A stretch of DNA of 64,000 nucleotides from Pelomonas lactea (GTDB lineage Bacteria > Pseudomonadota > Gammaproteobacteria > Burkholderiales > Burkholderiaceae_C): contig NZ_JBIGHX010000004.1 of the NCBI RefSeq assembly GCF_043555885.1, positions 434,001-498,000 of the forward strand, given 5' to 3'. Below are positions 29,995 through 38,501 of this stretch, piece by piece. The notes under the pieces are model-generated. The model did no database searches. It was given only the letters and a program-made list of their open reading frames with translations, and was not told the origin of the DNA. The stretch's first letter is position 1, and every line of letters starts with the position of its first letter. A program made the position numbers and the translations under genes.

Positions 29995-30027
29995 GCCGGG
30001 GCCGGCGACTTGCGTCCCGGCCCCGGC
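29995..30027 (-). terminator. Hairpin downstream of yggX
   Basis: A perfect 11-bp stem, GCCGGGGCCGG (29995-30005) with CCGGCCCCGGC (30017-30027), lies about 55 bases after the yggX stop. On the minus strand only GTTTCC follows, so it is a weak intrinsic terminator at best. Confidence 0.5.
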
Positions 30028-30082
30028 AATATGGCGTGGCGAAATGGGCGGGCGCCTATTTCACCGGCGCCAGCCGCCACAG

Positions 30083-30361
30083 TCAGGCGGCGGGCGGCAC
30101 GTAGCCCGCCACCGCTTCGGCACCCGTGCCGAAGAAAAATTGCTCGGCCTGGCGCATCAGGTATTGGCGTGCGCGCAGATCGGCGAGGTTCAGGCGGTTT
30201 TCGTTGACGAGCATGGTCTGGTGCTTCATCCAGGCCGCCCAGGCTTCCTTGCTGACGGATTCCCACACCTTCTTGCCGAGTTCGGTGTGGACGGGGTAGG
30301 GCGGGAAGTCCAGGCCTTCGGCTTCCTTCTTCAGATAGGCACATTGAACGGTGCGGGGCAT
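30083..30361 (-). CDS. yggX: Fe(2+)-trafficking / oxidative damage protection protein YggX
   Basis: A 92-residue protein with the YggX signature: a start MPRTVQCAYLKKEAEGLDFPPYP with the single conserved Cys, and WAAWMKHQTMLVNENRLNLADLRARQYL. It protects iron-sulfur clusters from oxidative damage and is thought to handle labile iron. CAGGAG precedes the ATG at 30361. It lies 78 bases downstream of argA on the same strand. Confidence 0.96.
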   Translation of the reverse strand: MPRTVQCAYLKKEAEGLDFPPYPVHTELGKKVWESVSKEAWAAWMKHQTMLVNENRLNLADLRARQYLMRQAEQFFFGTGAEAVAGYVPPAA

Positions 30362-30439
30362 GTCGGACTCCTGCGGACGCGAGAAAGGAAATGGGCCGGC
30401 ACTTTAGCGCGTGGCCCGTTTGGGCGGGCCCCGTGGGGC

Positions 30440-31783
30440 TTAGTTGAATCGTTTGACGAGAACCTGCGAGCGGCGGTCCCAGTTGTATTTGCGCTTGCGT
30501 TCCTCGGGCAGCCATTCGGGGTCCACCTGCTGGAAACCCCGTTTGATGAACCAGTGCATGGTGCGCGTCGTCAGCACGAAAATGCTGTCCAGCCCCATGG
30601 CCTTGGCGCGCTGCTCGATTCTCTTGAGCAGCCGGTCGCCGTCACCCTGGCCCTGTACCTCGGCAGACACGGTCAGGGCGGCCATCTCGGCGGTGCGGGC
30701 TTCAACATAGGGGTACAGCGCCGCGCAACCGAAGATGACGCCGTCGTGCTCGATGACGGTGTAGAGCTCGGCGTCGCGTTCGATCTCGGTGCGGCTGCGC
30801 TTGACCAGCGTGCCGTCGCGCTCGAACGGCTCGATGAGCTGGATGATGCCGGCGACGTCGTCGGCGCTGGCTTCGCGCAGGCTCTCCAGCTTCTCGTCCA
30901 CGACCATGGTGCCGATGCCGTCGTGCGTGTAGACCTCCTGCAGCAACGCGCCGTCCACCGCGAACGGGATGATGTGCGAGCGCTCCACGCCGGCGCGGCA
31001 GGCCTCGGCGCAGTGGCGCAGGTAGAAGGCGACGTCGGTGGGCTCGGGGTTGGGGGCGGCCTTGGCCAGCATGCGGTCGGCGTCGGCCACGGCCAGCTCG
31101 GTGTCGATGGCGCTGTCGGGGTCGCCGGGGTTCTCGGGCACGCCGGGCACTTCGCAAACGAACAGCAGCTTGTCCGCCTGCAGTGCGATGGCGGTGGACG
31201 TGGCGACGTCTTCCATGCTGAGGTTGAAGGCCTCGCCAGTGGGCGAGAAGCCGAAGGGCGACAGCAGTACGATGGCGCCGATGTCGATGGCGCGCTGGAT
31301 GGCGGCGCCGTCGACCTTGCGGACCAGGCCCGAGTGCTGGAAGTCCACGCCGTCGACGATGCCGACGGGGCGGGCCGTCAGGAAGTTGCCCGAGACGACC
31401 CGCACGGTGGCATTGGCCATGGGCGTGTTGGGCAGGCCCTGGCTGAAGGCGGCCTCGATCTCGAAGCGCAGCTGGCCGGCGGCCTCCTGGGCGCAGTCCA
31501 GAGCGACGGCGTCGGTGATGCGGCGGCCGTGGCTGTAGCGCGGTGTCTGGCCCTTGGCGGCCAGTTGTTCGTTGACCTGCGGCCGGAAGCCGTGGACGAG
31601 GACGATCTTGATGCCCATGGCGTGCAGGATGGCCAGGTCCTGCACGAAGTTGTTCAGCTTGCCGGCGGCCACCAGCTCGCCCGGCATGCCCACGACGAAG
31701 GTCTCGCCCCGGTAGGCGTGGATGTAGGGGGCCACGGAACGGAACCAGGGCACGAAGGTGTGGGGGAAGACGAGGCCGGTCAT
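30440..31783 (-). CDS. argA: N-acetylglutamate synthase (ArgA type)
   Basis: A 447-residue bifunctional-looking protein. An N-terminal amino acid kinase-like domain (KIVLVHGFRPQVNEQLAAKG; about residues 20-300) provides arginine feedback control. A C-terminal GNAT acetyltransferase domain (LTVSAEVQGQGDGDRLLKRIEQRAK; about 305-440) makes N-acetylglutamate from glutamate and acetyl-CoA, the first step of arginine synthesis. The start MTGLVFPHTFVPWFRSVAPYIHAYRG at 31783 matches ArgA; an ATG 15 codons upstream is the alternative. Confidence 0.95.
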   Translation of the reverse strand: MTGLVFPHTFVPWFRSVAPYIHAYRGETFVVGMPGELVAAGKLNNFVQDLAILHAMGIKIVLVHGFRPQVNEQLAAKGQTPRYSHGRRITDAVALDCAQEAAGQLRFEIEAAFSQGLPNTPMANATVRVVSGNFLTARPVGIVDGVDFQHSGLVRKVDGAAIQRAIDIGAIVLLSPFGFSPTGEAFNLSMEDVATSTAIALQADKLLFVCEVPGVPENPGDPDSAIDTELAVADADRMLAKAAPNPEPTDVAFYLRHCAEACRAGVERSHIIPFAVDGALLQEVYTHDGIGTMVVDEKLESLREASADDVAGIIQLIEPFERDGTLVKRSRTEIERDAELYTVIEHDGVIFGCAALYPYVEARTAEMAALTVSAEVQGQGDGDRLLKRIEQRAKAMGLDSIFVLTTRTMHWFIKRGFQQVDPEWLPEERKRKYNWDRRSQVLVKRFN

Positions 31784-31870
31784 GGGGCGGGATTGTCGCG
31801 TGTGACGACGCGCACTTGACGCTGTCATGTCTGACTCGCAGCATCGCCGCTCCACCACACGGAGATCGCG

Positions 31871-32266
31871 ATGAAGGAATACAACGACGTCTACACGACC
31901 CCCGGCGCTTTCAGCTGGAACGAGTTGTCCTGTCCCGACCCGAAGAAGGCCACCGAGTTCTACGGCACGCTGTTCGGCTGGCGCTTCGACACGATGAATC
32001 TCGGCCAGGGCGACTACCACGTCATCAAGGTTGGCGATGCGGCGGTGGGCGGCGTCTGCGCACCCATGCAGCCGGGTGCGCCGGCCATGTGGGGAGCCTA
32101 CGTGACCGTCGAGTCGTGTGACGCGACGGTGGAGAAGGCCAAAGGGCTGGGCGCCAACCTGCTGGCCGGGCCGTTCGACATTCCCGGCGTCGGCCGCATG
32201 GCCGTGATCCAGGACCCGCAGGGCGCCGTGCTGCAGGTCATCAACTACTTCCCGCGACCCGAGTAG
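31871..32266 (+). CDS. VOC (glyoxalase/bleomycin-resistance fold) family protein
   Basis: A 131-residue protein of two beta-alpha-beta-beta-beta halves. GAFSWNELSCPDPKKATEFYGTLFGWRF and MAVIQDPQGAVLQVINY are typical of the group often annotated as glyoxalase-like. Most members bind a metal between the halves; the substrate is not predictable. GGAG precedes the ATG by 7 bases. It diverges from argA and runs into hrpA with a 26-base gap. Confidence 0.85.
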   Translation: MKEYNDVYTTPGAFSWNELSCPDPKKATEFYGTLFGWRFDTMNLGQGDYHVIKVGDAAVGGVCAPMQPGAPAMWGAYVTVESCDATVEKAKGLGANLLAGPFDIPGVGRMAVIQDPQGAVLQVINYFPRPE

Positions 32267-32292
32267 GGCGGTTGCGGGACAATCCCGCGGCA

Positions 32293-35200
32293 ATGACAGC
32301 TTTGAACCCCGAGAGCCGGCAACAGCCGGCTCTCTCCATTTCATTCCCCGAAAGCCTGCCGGTCTCTTCGCGCCGCGACGAGATCATGGCGGCGCTGGCC
32401 GAGCACCAGGTCGTCATCGTCTGTGGCGAGACCGGCTCCGGCAAGACCACCCAGCTGCCCAAGATCGCGCTGGCGATGGGCCGTGGCCGCGTCAACGGCG
32501 GCGGGCTGATCGGCCACACCCAGCCGCGGCGGATTGCCGCCAGCAGCGTGGCCAAGCGCATTGCCGAGGAGTTGAAGACGCCGTTGGGCGAGGTGGTGGG
32601 CTACAAGGTCCGCTTCCAGGACCGCCTCTCGCGCGACGCGTCGGTCAAGCTGATGACCGACGGCATCCTGCTGGCCGAGACGCAGAGCGACCCGCTGCTG
32701 AAGGCGTACGACACGCTGATCATCGACGAGGCCCACGAGCGCAGCCTCAACATCGACTTCCTGCTGGGCTACCTGCGCGAGCTGCTGCCGCGCCGGCCGG
32801 ACCTGAAGATCATCGTCACCTCGGCCACCATCGACGCCGAGCGCTTCGCCAAGCACTTCGAGTCCAGCAAAGGCCCGGCGCCGGTGCTGATGGTGAGCGG
32901 CCGTCTGTTCCCGGTTGAGCAGCGCTACCGCCCCTTCGAGGAAAGCCGCGAGTACGACCTGAACAACGCCATCTGCGACGCGGTGGACGAGCTGTGGCGT
33001 GAGGGCGGGGGCGACGTGCTCGTCTTCCTGCCGGGCGAGCGCGAGATCCGCGAGGCGGCCGAGGCGCTGCGCAAGCACCACCCGCCCGGCGTGGACATCC
33101 TGCCGCTGTTCTCGCGCCTGTCCGAGGCGGAGCAGAACAAGGTGTTCGAGCCGCACGGCGCGCGCCGCATCGTGCTGGCCACGAACGTGGCCGAGACCTC
33201 GCTGACGGTGCCGGGCATCCGCTACGTCATCGACCCAGGTCTGGCGCGCGTGAAGCGCTACAGCTACCGCAACAAGGTCGAGCAGCTGCTGATCGAGAAC
33301 ATCAGCCAGGCGGCGGCCAACCAGCGCGCCGGCCGCTGCGGCCGGGTCAGCAACGGCATCTGCGTGCGGCTGTACTCCGAGAAGGAATTCAACGAGCGGC
33401 CCAAGTTCACCGACCCGGAAATCCTGCGGTCGAGCCTGGCCGGCGTCATCCTGCGCATGAAGTCGCTGCACCTGGGCGACGTGGAGCGCTTCCCGTTTCT
33501 GGAGGCGCCGCGCCCCAAGGCGATTGCCGACGGCTACCAACTGCTCAACGAGCTGGGCGCGACCGACGACGCCAACGAACTGACGCCGCTGGGCAAGGAA
33601 CTGTCCCGCCTGCCGCTGGACCCGCGCGTGGGCCGCATGATCCTGGAAGCCCGCACGCGCGACGCGCTGACCGAGGTGCTGGTCATCGCGTCGGCGCTGA
33701 GCGGCCAGGACGTGCGCGACCGACCGCAGGAAGCCGCCCAGGCCGCCGACGAGAAGCACAAGAAGTTCGACGACGAGAAGTCGGAGTTCATGGGCTACCT
33801 CAAGCTCTGGAAGTGGCTGGGCGACTCCCGGGGCGCGGAGGGCGAGCACAAGCTGTCCCACCGCAAGCACGAGGCGCTGCTGCGCGAGAACTTCGTCAGC
33901 CCGCGCCGGGTGCGTGAGTGGCGCGACGTGCATTCGCAGCTGCACACCGTCGTCACCGAGCATGGCTGGCGGCTCAACCAGAGCCCGGCCACCTACGAGC
34001 AGGTGCACCTCTCGATGCTGGCCGGCTTGCTGGGCAACATCGGCCAGAAGAGCGACGACGAGGACTGGTACCTCGGCGCGCGCGGCATCAAGTTCTACCG
34101 CCACCCGGGTGCGCACCTGAGCAAGAAGCCGGGGCGCTGGATCGTCGCCGCCGAGCTGGTCGATACCTCCCGGCTGTACGGCCGCGGTCTCGCCAACATC
34201 GAGCCGCAATGGCTGCCGCCCATCGCCGGCCACCTGATCAAGACCCAGCTGCTGGAGCCGCACTGGGAGAAGAAGGCCGCCGAGGTGGTGGCGCTGGAGC
34301 GGGCCACGCTCTACGGCATCGTGCTGTACAGCGGCAAGCGGGTGAATTTCGGCCGCGTGGACGCGAAGACGGCGCGCGAGATCTTCATCCGCGAGGGCCT
34401 GGTCAACGACGAACTGCCGGACGACCTGGTCAAGCAACTGCCCTTCATCGGCCACAACCGCCGGCAGATCGCCAAGGTGGAGGCGCTGGAGCACAAGTCG
34501 CGCCGCCAGGACGTGCTGGTGGACGACGAGCTCATCTACGCCTTCTACGACGACAAGCTGCCCGCCCACGTGTTCTCCGGCGCCACACTCTTGAAGTGGT
34601 GGCGCGAGGCCAGCAAGGGCAACGACAAGCTGCTGCAGCTCAGCCAGGACGAGCTGATGCGCCACGAGGCGTCGGGCGTCACCAGCGAGGCCTTTCCCAA
34701 GGTCATCCGGCTGGGCGGCGTGGACTGCGCGGCAACCTATCTGCACCAGCCCGGCGACGCGCGCGACGGCCTGACCGTGACCGTGCCCATCTTTGCGCTC
34801 AACCAGGTCAGCGAGGAGCGCGCCGAGTGGCTGGTGCCCGGCATGCTGGCGGCCAAGGTGACGGCGCTGCTGAAGAGCCTTCACCAGAAGCCGCGCGCGC
34901 GGCTCACGCCGCTGCCGGACTTCGTGGCCGAGTTCATCGAGCTGAACGCATTCGCCCAGGGCGGTCTCGTGGACGTGCTGCTGAAGGCAGTGAAGGAGCG
35001 CACCCAGCTCGCCGTGCAGCGCAACGACTTCAAGCTGGAGCAGTTGGCGCCCCACTTGTTCATGAACTTCCGCGTGGTGGACGAGCACGGCCGCCAGTTG
35101 GGCCAGGGCCGCCAGTTGGCGGCGCTGAAGGCGGAGCTGGGCGGGCAGGCGCGCTCGGCCTTTCAGGCGCTGGCCGCGCTCAAACTCCCCGCAGCCGAGG

Positions 35201-36132
35201 CGCCCAAGGCGGCGCCGGCACCGGTGGCGGGCAAGGGTGTGCGGGCCGAGATCGTCAGGAAACCGGAGCCCGTGCGTGACAGCGCCCAGGCCTACACAGA
35301 CTGGACCTTTGGCGAACTGCCCGAGCTGCTGGAAGTGCGCAAGGGCGGCCAGACGCTGATCGGCTTCCCCGCGCTGATCGACAAGGGCCACGCGGTCGAG
35401 ATCGAAGTCTTCGACGAGCCCGAGGTCGCCGCCGCCAAGCACCGCGCCGGCCTGCGCCGCCTGATCGCGCTGCAACTGAAGGAGCCGCTCAAGTTCCTGG
35501 AAAAGAACATCCCGGACCTGCAGCGCATGTCGGTGCTCTACATGGGCCTGGGCACGGCCGAGGAGCTGCGTGACCAGATCATCGGCGTGGCGCTGGACCG
35601 CGCGTTCCTGGGCGACCCGCTGCCCATCGACCCGATCAGCTTCAAGAAGCGCATCGAGGAAGGCCGCAGCCGGCTCAACCTTATCGCCCAGGAGGTGGCC
35701 CGCGCGGTGCACGCGGTGCTGCAGGAGCTGGCCAACGCCAGCCGCAAGCTCAAGGACTCGCGCCCGGCCAAGGACGTGGGTGACGACATCACCGCGCAGC
35801 TGCAGCGGCTGGTGCCCAAACGCTTTGCGCTGGACACGCCCTGGTCGCAGCTGCAGCACCTGCCGCGGTACCTGAAAGCCATCACCGCCCGGCTGGACAA
35901 GCTGCGCGCAGACCCCGCCCGAGACGCCAAGCTGATGAGCGAGGTCAAGCCGCTGGAGCAGCGCTACACCCGCCGACTGGCCGAGCTCAAGGGCGTGAGG
36001 GACGCCCGGCTGGAGGACTTCCGATGGCAGCTGGAGGAGTTGCGCGTGAGCCTGTTCGCACAGGAGCTGCGCACGCCGCAGCCCGTCAGCGTCAAGCGGC
36101 TGGACAAGGTCTGGGCGCAGATGGTGAGCTAG
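32293..36132 (+). CDS. hrpA: ATP-dependent RNA helicase HrpA (DEAH box)
   Basis: A 1279-residue DEAH helicase. Walker A is CGETGSGKTTQLPK, the DEAH box is LIIDEAHERSLNIDFLLGYL, SATIDAERF is motif III, and NVAETSLTVPGIRYVIDPG with QRAGRCGR are motifs V and VI. HA2, OB and the long HrpA-specific DUF3418 C-terminal region follow. Length fits HrpA (about 1300). HrpA is linked to mRNA processing and rescue of stalled ribosomes. The ATG at 32293 is used rather than a TTG seven codons upstream. Confidence 0.96.
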   Translation: MTALNPESRQQPALSISFPESLPVSSRRDEIMAALAEHQVVIVCGETGSGKTTQLPKIALAMGRGRVNGGGLIGHTQPRRIAASSVAKRIAEELKTPLGEVVGYKVRFQDRLSRDASVKLMTDGILLAETQSDPLLKAYDTLIIDEAHERSLNIDFLLGYLRELLPRRPDLKIIVTSATIDAERFAKHFESSKGPAPVLMVSGRLFPVEQRYRPFEESREYDLNNAICDAVDELWREGGGDVLVFLPGEREIREAAEALRKHHPPGVDILPLFSRLSEAEQNKVFEPHGARRIVLATNVAETSLTVPGIRYVIDPGLARVKRYSYRNKVEQLLIENISQAAANQRAGRCGRVSNGICVRLYSEKEFNERPKFTDPEILRSSLAGVILRMKSLHLGDVERFPFLEAPRPKAIADGYQLLNELGATDDANELTPLGKELSRLPLDPRVGRMILEARTRDALTEVLVIASALSGQDVRDRPQEAAQAADEKHKKFDDEKSEFMGYLKLWKWLGDSRGAEGEHKLSHRKHEALLRENFVSPRRVREWRDVHSQLHTVVTEHGWRLNQSPATYEQVHLSMLAGLLGNIGQKSDDEDWYLGARGIKFYRHPGAHLSKKPGRWIVAAELVDTSRLYGRGLANIEPQWLPPIAGHLIKTQLLEPHWEKKAAEVVALERATLYGIVLYSGKRVNFGRVDAKTAREIFIREGLVNDELPDDLVKQLPFIGHNRRQIAKVEALEHKSRRQDVLVDDELIYAFYDDKLPAHVFSGATLLKWWREASKGNDKLLQLSQDELMRHEASGVTSEAFPKVIRLGGVDCAATYLHQPGDARDGLTVTVPIFALNQVSEERAEWLVPGMLAAKVTALLKSLHQKPRARLTPLPDFVAEFIELNAFAQGGLVDVLLKAVKERTQLAVQRNDFKLEQLAPHLFMNFRVVDEHGRQLGQGRQLAALKAELGGQARSAFQALAALKLPAAEAPKAAPAPVAGKGVRAEIVRKPEPVRDSAQAYTDWTFGELPELLEVRKGGQTLIGFPALIDKGHAVEIEVFDEPEVAAAKHRAGLRRLIALQLKEPLKFLEKNIPDLQRMSVLYMGLGTAEELRDQIIGVALDRAFLGDPLPIDPISFKKRIEEGRSRLNLIAQEVARAVHAVLQELANASRKLKDSRPAKDVGDDITAQLQRLVPKRFALDTPWSQLQHLPRYLKAITARLDKLRADPARDAKLMSEVKPLEQRYTRRLAELKGVRDARLEDFRWQLEELRVSLFAQELRTPQPVSVKRLDKVWAQMVS

Positions 36133-36478
36133 GTGTGACGTTCCGATAGGTTGTTCACCCGCTCCAAGGTGCGGGGTCACCGTCACGCGGGCCGGCACGC
36201 CGAGGATGCCCGTCGGTCTCGCGGGCCGGCCTGTGGCGGGCCCGCCAGGGTGGGGCCCCGATCAGATGCGAAGAGCAGCTTTGCAAACAATTGCACATTT
36301 GCGCTGCCTCGCCAATAAATTTGCGCCGCAAGGAATTTATGCGTCGCACTAGAGTGGCGCCCCTCACGGCGCCTGCTGTGCTCGGCAGCCCGCCCCTGCG
36401 GGCGATGCGGCAAGGCGCTGTGCGTAGTCGTTGCTCAACTGCGACGCGGGCATCTGATCTGATGGAGAACAAAAGCCA
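36133..36478. other. 346-base gap between hrpA and the chemoreceptor gene
   Basis: No convincing gene is seen; a 63-codon ATG frame at 36291-36482 has no support and overlaps the next start. The middle (about 36284-36345) is markedly AT-richer than its surroundings. It includes an inverted repeat ATAAATT (36315-36321) with AATTTAT (36334-36340) flanking an inner TTGCG-C-CGCAA palindrome. It most likely carries the chemoreceptor promoter, but I could not place -10/-35 or sigma-28 elements with confidence. Confidence 0.45.
36315..36340. repeat. AT-rich inverted repeat upstream of the chemoreceptor
   Basis: Arms ATAAATT and AATTTAT are perfect complements 12 bases apart, with an inner TTGCGCCGCAA palindrome that begins inside the left arm. 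The arms are unusual in a genome this GC-rich. It may be a regulator binding site. Confidence 0.4.
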
Positions 36479-38227
36479 ATGAATCTCGACGCAATGTCCG
36501 TGCGGGCGCGACTGTTCGCGGCCTTCGGCACGGTGGTGGGTGTGCTGCTCATGGTGTCTGCGCTTGCGGTCTGGGGGCTGGGGCGAAGCCACGAGGACTT
36601 CTCGCGCTACATCGACGAAACCGCCGCCCGCAACAGCCTGGCTCAGGACATCCAGGCCGCGGCTGATGCACGGGCCATCGCAGCACGCAACCTGGTGCTG
36701 GTCACGCGCGCCGCCGATCGCGATGCCGAGAAGGCCGATGTGGTGAGTGCCCACGAGCGCTTGACTCGGAGCATGGCCTCGCTCAAGCAAGCCGTGGGCA
36801 AGGCCGGCATCACGAACGAGGAGCGCCGGCTGTTCGCGGAGTTGGAAGCCATCGAGGCCAAGTACGCGCCCGTCGCGCTCAAGATCGTGGACCTGGCCCT
36901 CGCGGGCAGCGCCGATGAGGCGATCAGCAGGATGAATGCGGACTGCCGTCCGCTGCTGGCCGCACTGGTGGCCGTCTCGCGCAAGTACGACGACTTTCTG
37001 AAGAAGAGCGGGGAGCTGCAGGTGACCGCCGCCGATGCGGCGTTCACGCAGAGCCGCGCCCTCCTGCTGGGCTTGGCGGGGCTGGCCATGGCCTTGGCCG
37101 TGGTGCTGGCGCTGCTCATCACGCGCTCGCTGATCAGAGCCCTCGGGGCAGAGCCGGCGCAGCTGGGTGCCGCAGCGCGGCGGGTTGCCGCCGGGGATCT
37201 GGGGGAGGTGATCGGTGCCGCGGCGGCGCCCAGTGGCAGCGTGCTGGCCAGCCTGGGCGAGATGCAGGCCGCGCTGGCGCAAGTGGTGGCGCAGGTCCGC
37301 AATGCGTCGGATTCCATCGCCACCGGCTCGAGCGAGATCGCCACCGGCAATGCAGACCTGTCGCAGCGCACCGAGGAGCAGGCGTCCAACCTGCAGCAGA
37401 CGGCGTCGTCGATGGAGCAGATGACGGCCACGGTCAAAAACAATGCCGATACCGCCGTGCAGGCCAACCAGCTGGCTGCCTCCGCGAGCGCCGCCGCCGA
37501 GCGTGGCGGCGAGGTGGTCGGCCGCGTGGTCATGACCATGGACGAGATCACGGCCAGCTCGCGCAGGATTGCCGACATCATCGGCGTCATCGATGGCATC
37601 GCCTTCCAGACCAACATCCTGGCCTTGAACGCCGCCGTCGAGGCTGCACGGGCCGGCGAGCAGGGGCGGGGCTTTGCGGTGGTGGCGGGTGAGGTGCGCA
37701 GCCTGGCGCAGCGCAGCGCCGGCGCCGCCCGCGAGATCAAGGGGCTGATCGGAACCAGCGTGGACCGCGTGGAGAACGGATCGCGGCTGGTCAGCGAGGC
37801 CGGAGCGACCATGCAGGACATCGTGTCGCAGGTCAAGCGGGTCGCCGACCTCATCGGCGAGATCAGCAGCGCGACGGCCGAGCAGACGCTGGGGATCGGC
37901 CAGGTGAGCACGGCAGTGGCGCAGCTGGACCAGGTCACCCAGCAAAACGCCGCACTCGTCGAGGAGAGCGCGGCGGCCGCCGACAGCCTCAGGTACCAGG
38001 CGGACCGCCTGGCCGAGGTGGTCCGCGTGTTCAAGATGGGCGGCGATGCGCCGAGCCTGCCGCTGCGCACGGCGGGCCCCGCGCCGGCGGTGCCGCAGCC
38101 TGCAGCGCGGGCATCCGCCCCGGCCGGGCCGGCGCCTGCGTCGGCGCGCGCTCCAGCGAGCGTGCCGCGGCCCGTGCGCAAGCCGGCCCAGCCCATCGCG
38201 GACGATGCAGCCTGGGAATCGTTCTGA
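36479..38227 (+). CDS. Methyl-accepting chemotaxis protein
   Basis: A 582-residue chemoreceptor. TM1 is at residues 10-32, a four-helix-type periplasmic sensor at about 33-188, and TM2 at about 190-212. A HAMP region follows, then a long coiled-coil signalling domain with the conserved hairpin tip IGVIDGIAFQTNILALNAAVEAARAGEQGRGFAVVAGEVR. The Pro/Ala-rich tail ends AWESF, matching the xWxxF pentapeptide that tethers CheR/CheB. The ligand is unknown. No che genes are adjacent; the next genes downstream are kinase-HDOD proteins. Confidence 0.95.
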   Translation: MNLDAMSVRARLFAAFGTVVGVLLMVSALAVWGLGRSHEDFSRYIDETAARNSLAQDIQAAADARAIAARNLVLVTRAADRDAEKADVVSAHERLTRSMASLKQAVGKAGITNEERRLFAELEAIEAKYAPVALKIVDLALAGSADEAISRMNADCRPLLAALVAVSRKYDDFLKKSGELQVTAADAAFTQSRALLLGLAGLAMALAVVLALLITRSLIRALGAEPAQLGAAARRVAAGDLGEVIGAAAAPSGSVLASLGEMQAALAQVVAQVRNASDSIATGSSEIATGNADLSQRTEEQASNLQQTASSMEQMTATVKNNADTAVQANQLAASASAAAERGGEVVGRVVMTMDEITASSRRIADIIGVIDGIAFQTNILALNAAVEAARAGEQGRGFAVVAGEVRSLAQRSAGAAREIKGLIGTSVDRVENGSRLVSEAGATMQDIVSQVKRVADLIGEISSATAEQTLGIGQVSTAVAQLDQVTQQNAALVEESAAAADSLRYQADRLAEVVRVFKMGGDAPSLPLRTAGPAPAVPQPAARASAPAGPAPASARAPASVPRPVRKPAQPIADDAAWESF

Positions 38228-38501
38228 ACCCCGCCGCGCGCTGCGCAACGGAGCGTGCGGGTAGTGATGGGCGCGACGCCCCGGCGGCGCGAGCCGGGTG
38301 GGGGCGAGGCGCCTTCAGCGGCGGGCAGCTCCCAGGCGCATGCGAGCCCGCACTCACTCGTGAGCTGCTGCACGAAAGCCGGTGGATGCGCGGTCGTCGG
38401 GTGGAAATCCGTCGCATTTCGACGCTTGGCAGCAAGCCCGGCCCTTCTAGGCTGGAGTCCAATGCAGCCATCGCATTGGTTACATCCTGCCCGCTCCCGC
38501 C

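Larger units (their letters stand above)
29761..30082. other. 322-base gap between yggX and hns: hns promoter region
   Basis: No credible gene is seen. The half near hns is AT-rich for this genome. On the minus strand it holds TTTAAT (29864-29869) with TTGCAT 17 bases upstream (29887-29892), a plausible hns promoter. The AT-richness would also suit H-NS autoregulation. The half near yggX holds a strong hairpin (29995-30027). Confidence 0.5.

Noticed and set aside
29913..30515. 200-codon minus-strand frame around yggX
   Set aside because: It overlaps yggX in another frame and the argA tail; its composition is not protein-like.
36133..36160. CCGATAG resembling a sigma-28 -10 before the chemoreceptor
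   Set aside because: No TAAAG-type -35 lies at the correct distance and it is more than 330 bases from the start codon.
32341..36198. 1285-codon open frame on the minus strand
   Set aside because: It is a complete antisense shadow of hrpA.
36291..36482. 63-codon frame before the chemoreceptor
   Set aside because: It has no Shine-Dalgarno, no recognisable features, and overlaps the chemoreceptor start.
38420..38501. Possible sigma-54 promoter (TGGCAGC...) before the pseudokinase gene
   Set aside because: The required TGGCAC-N5-TTGC pattern is not met; no GC element at -12.
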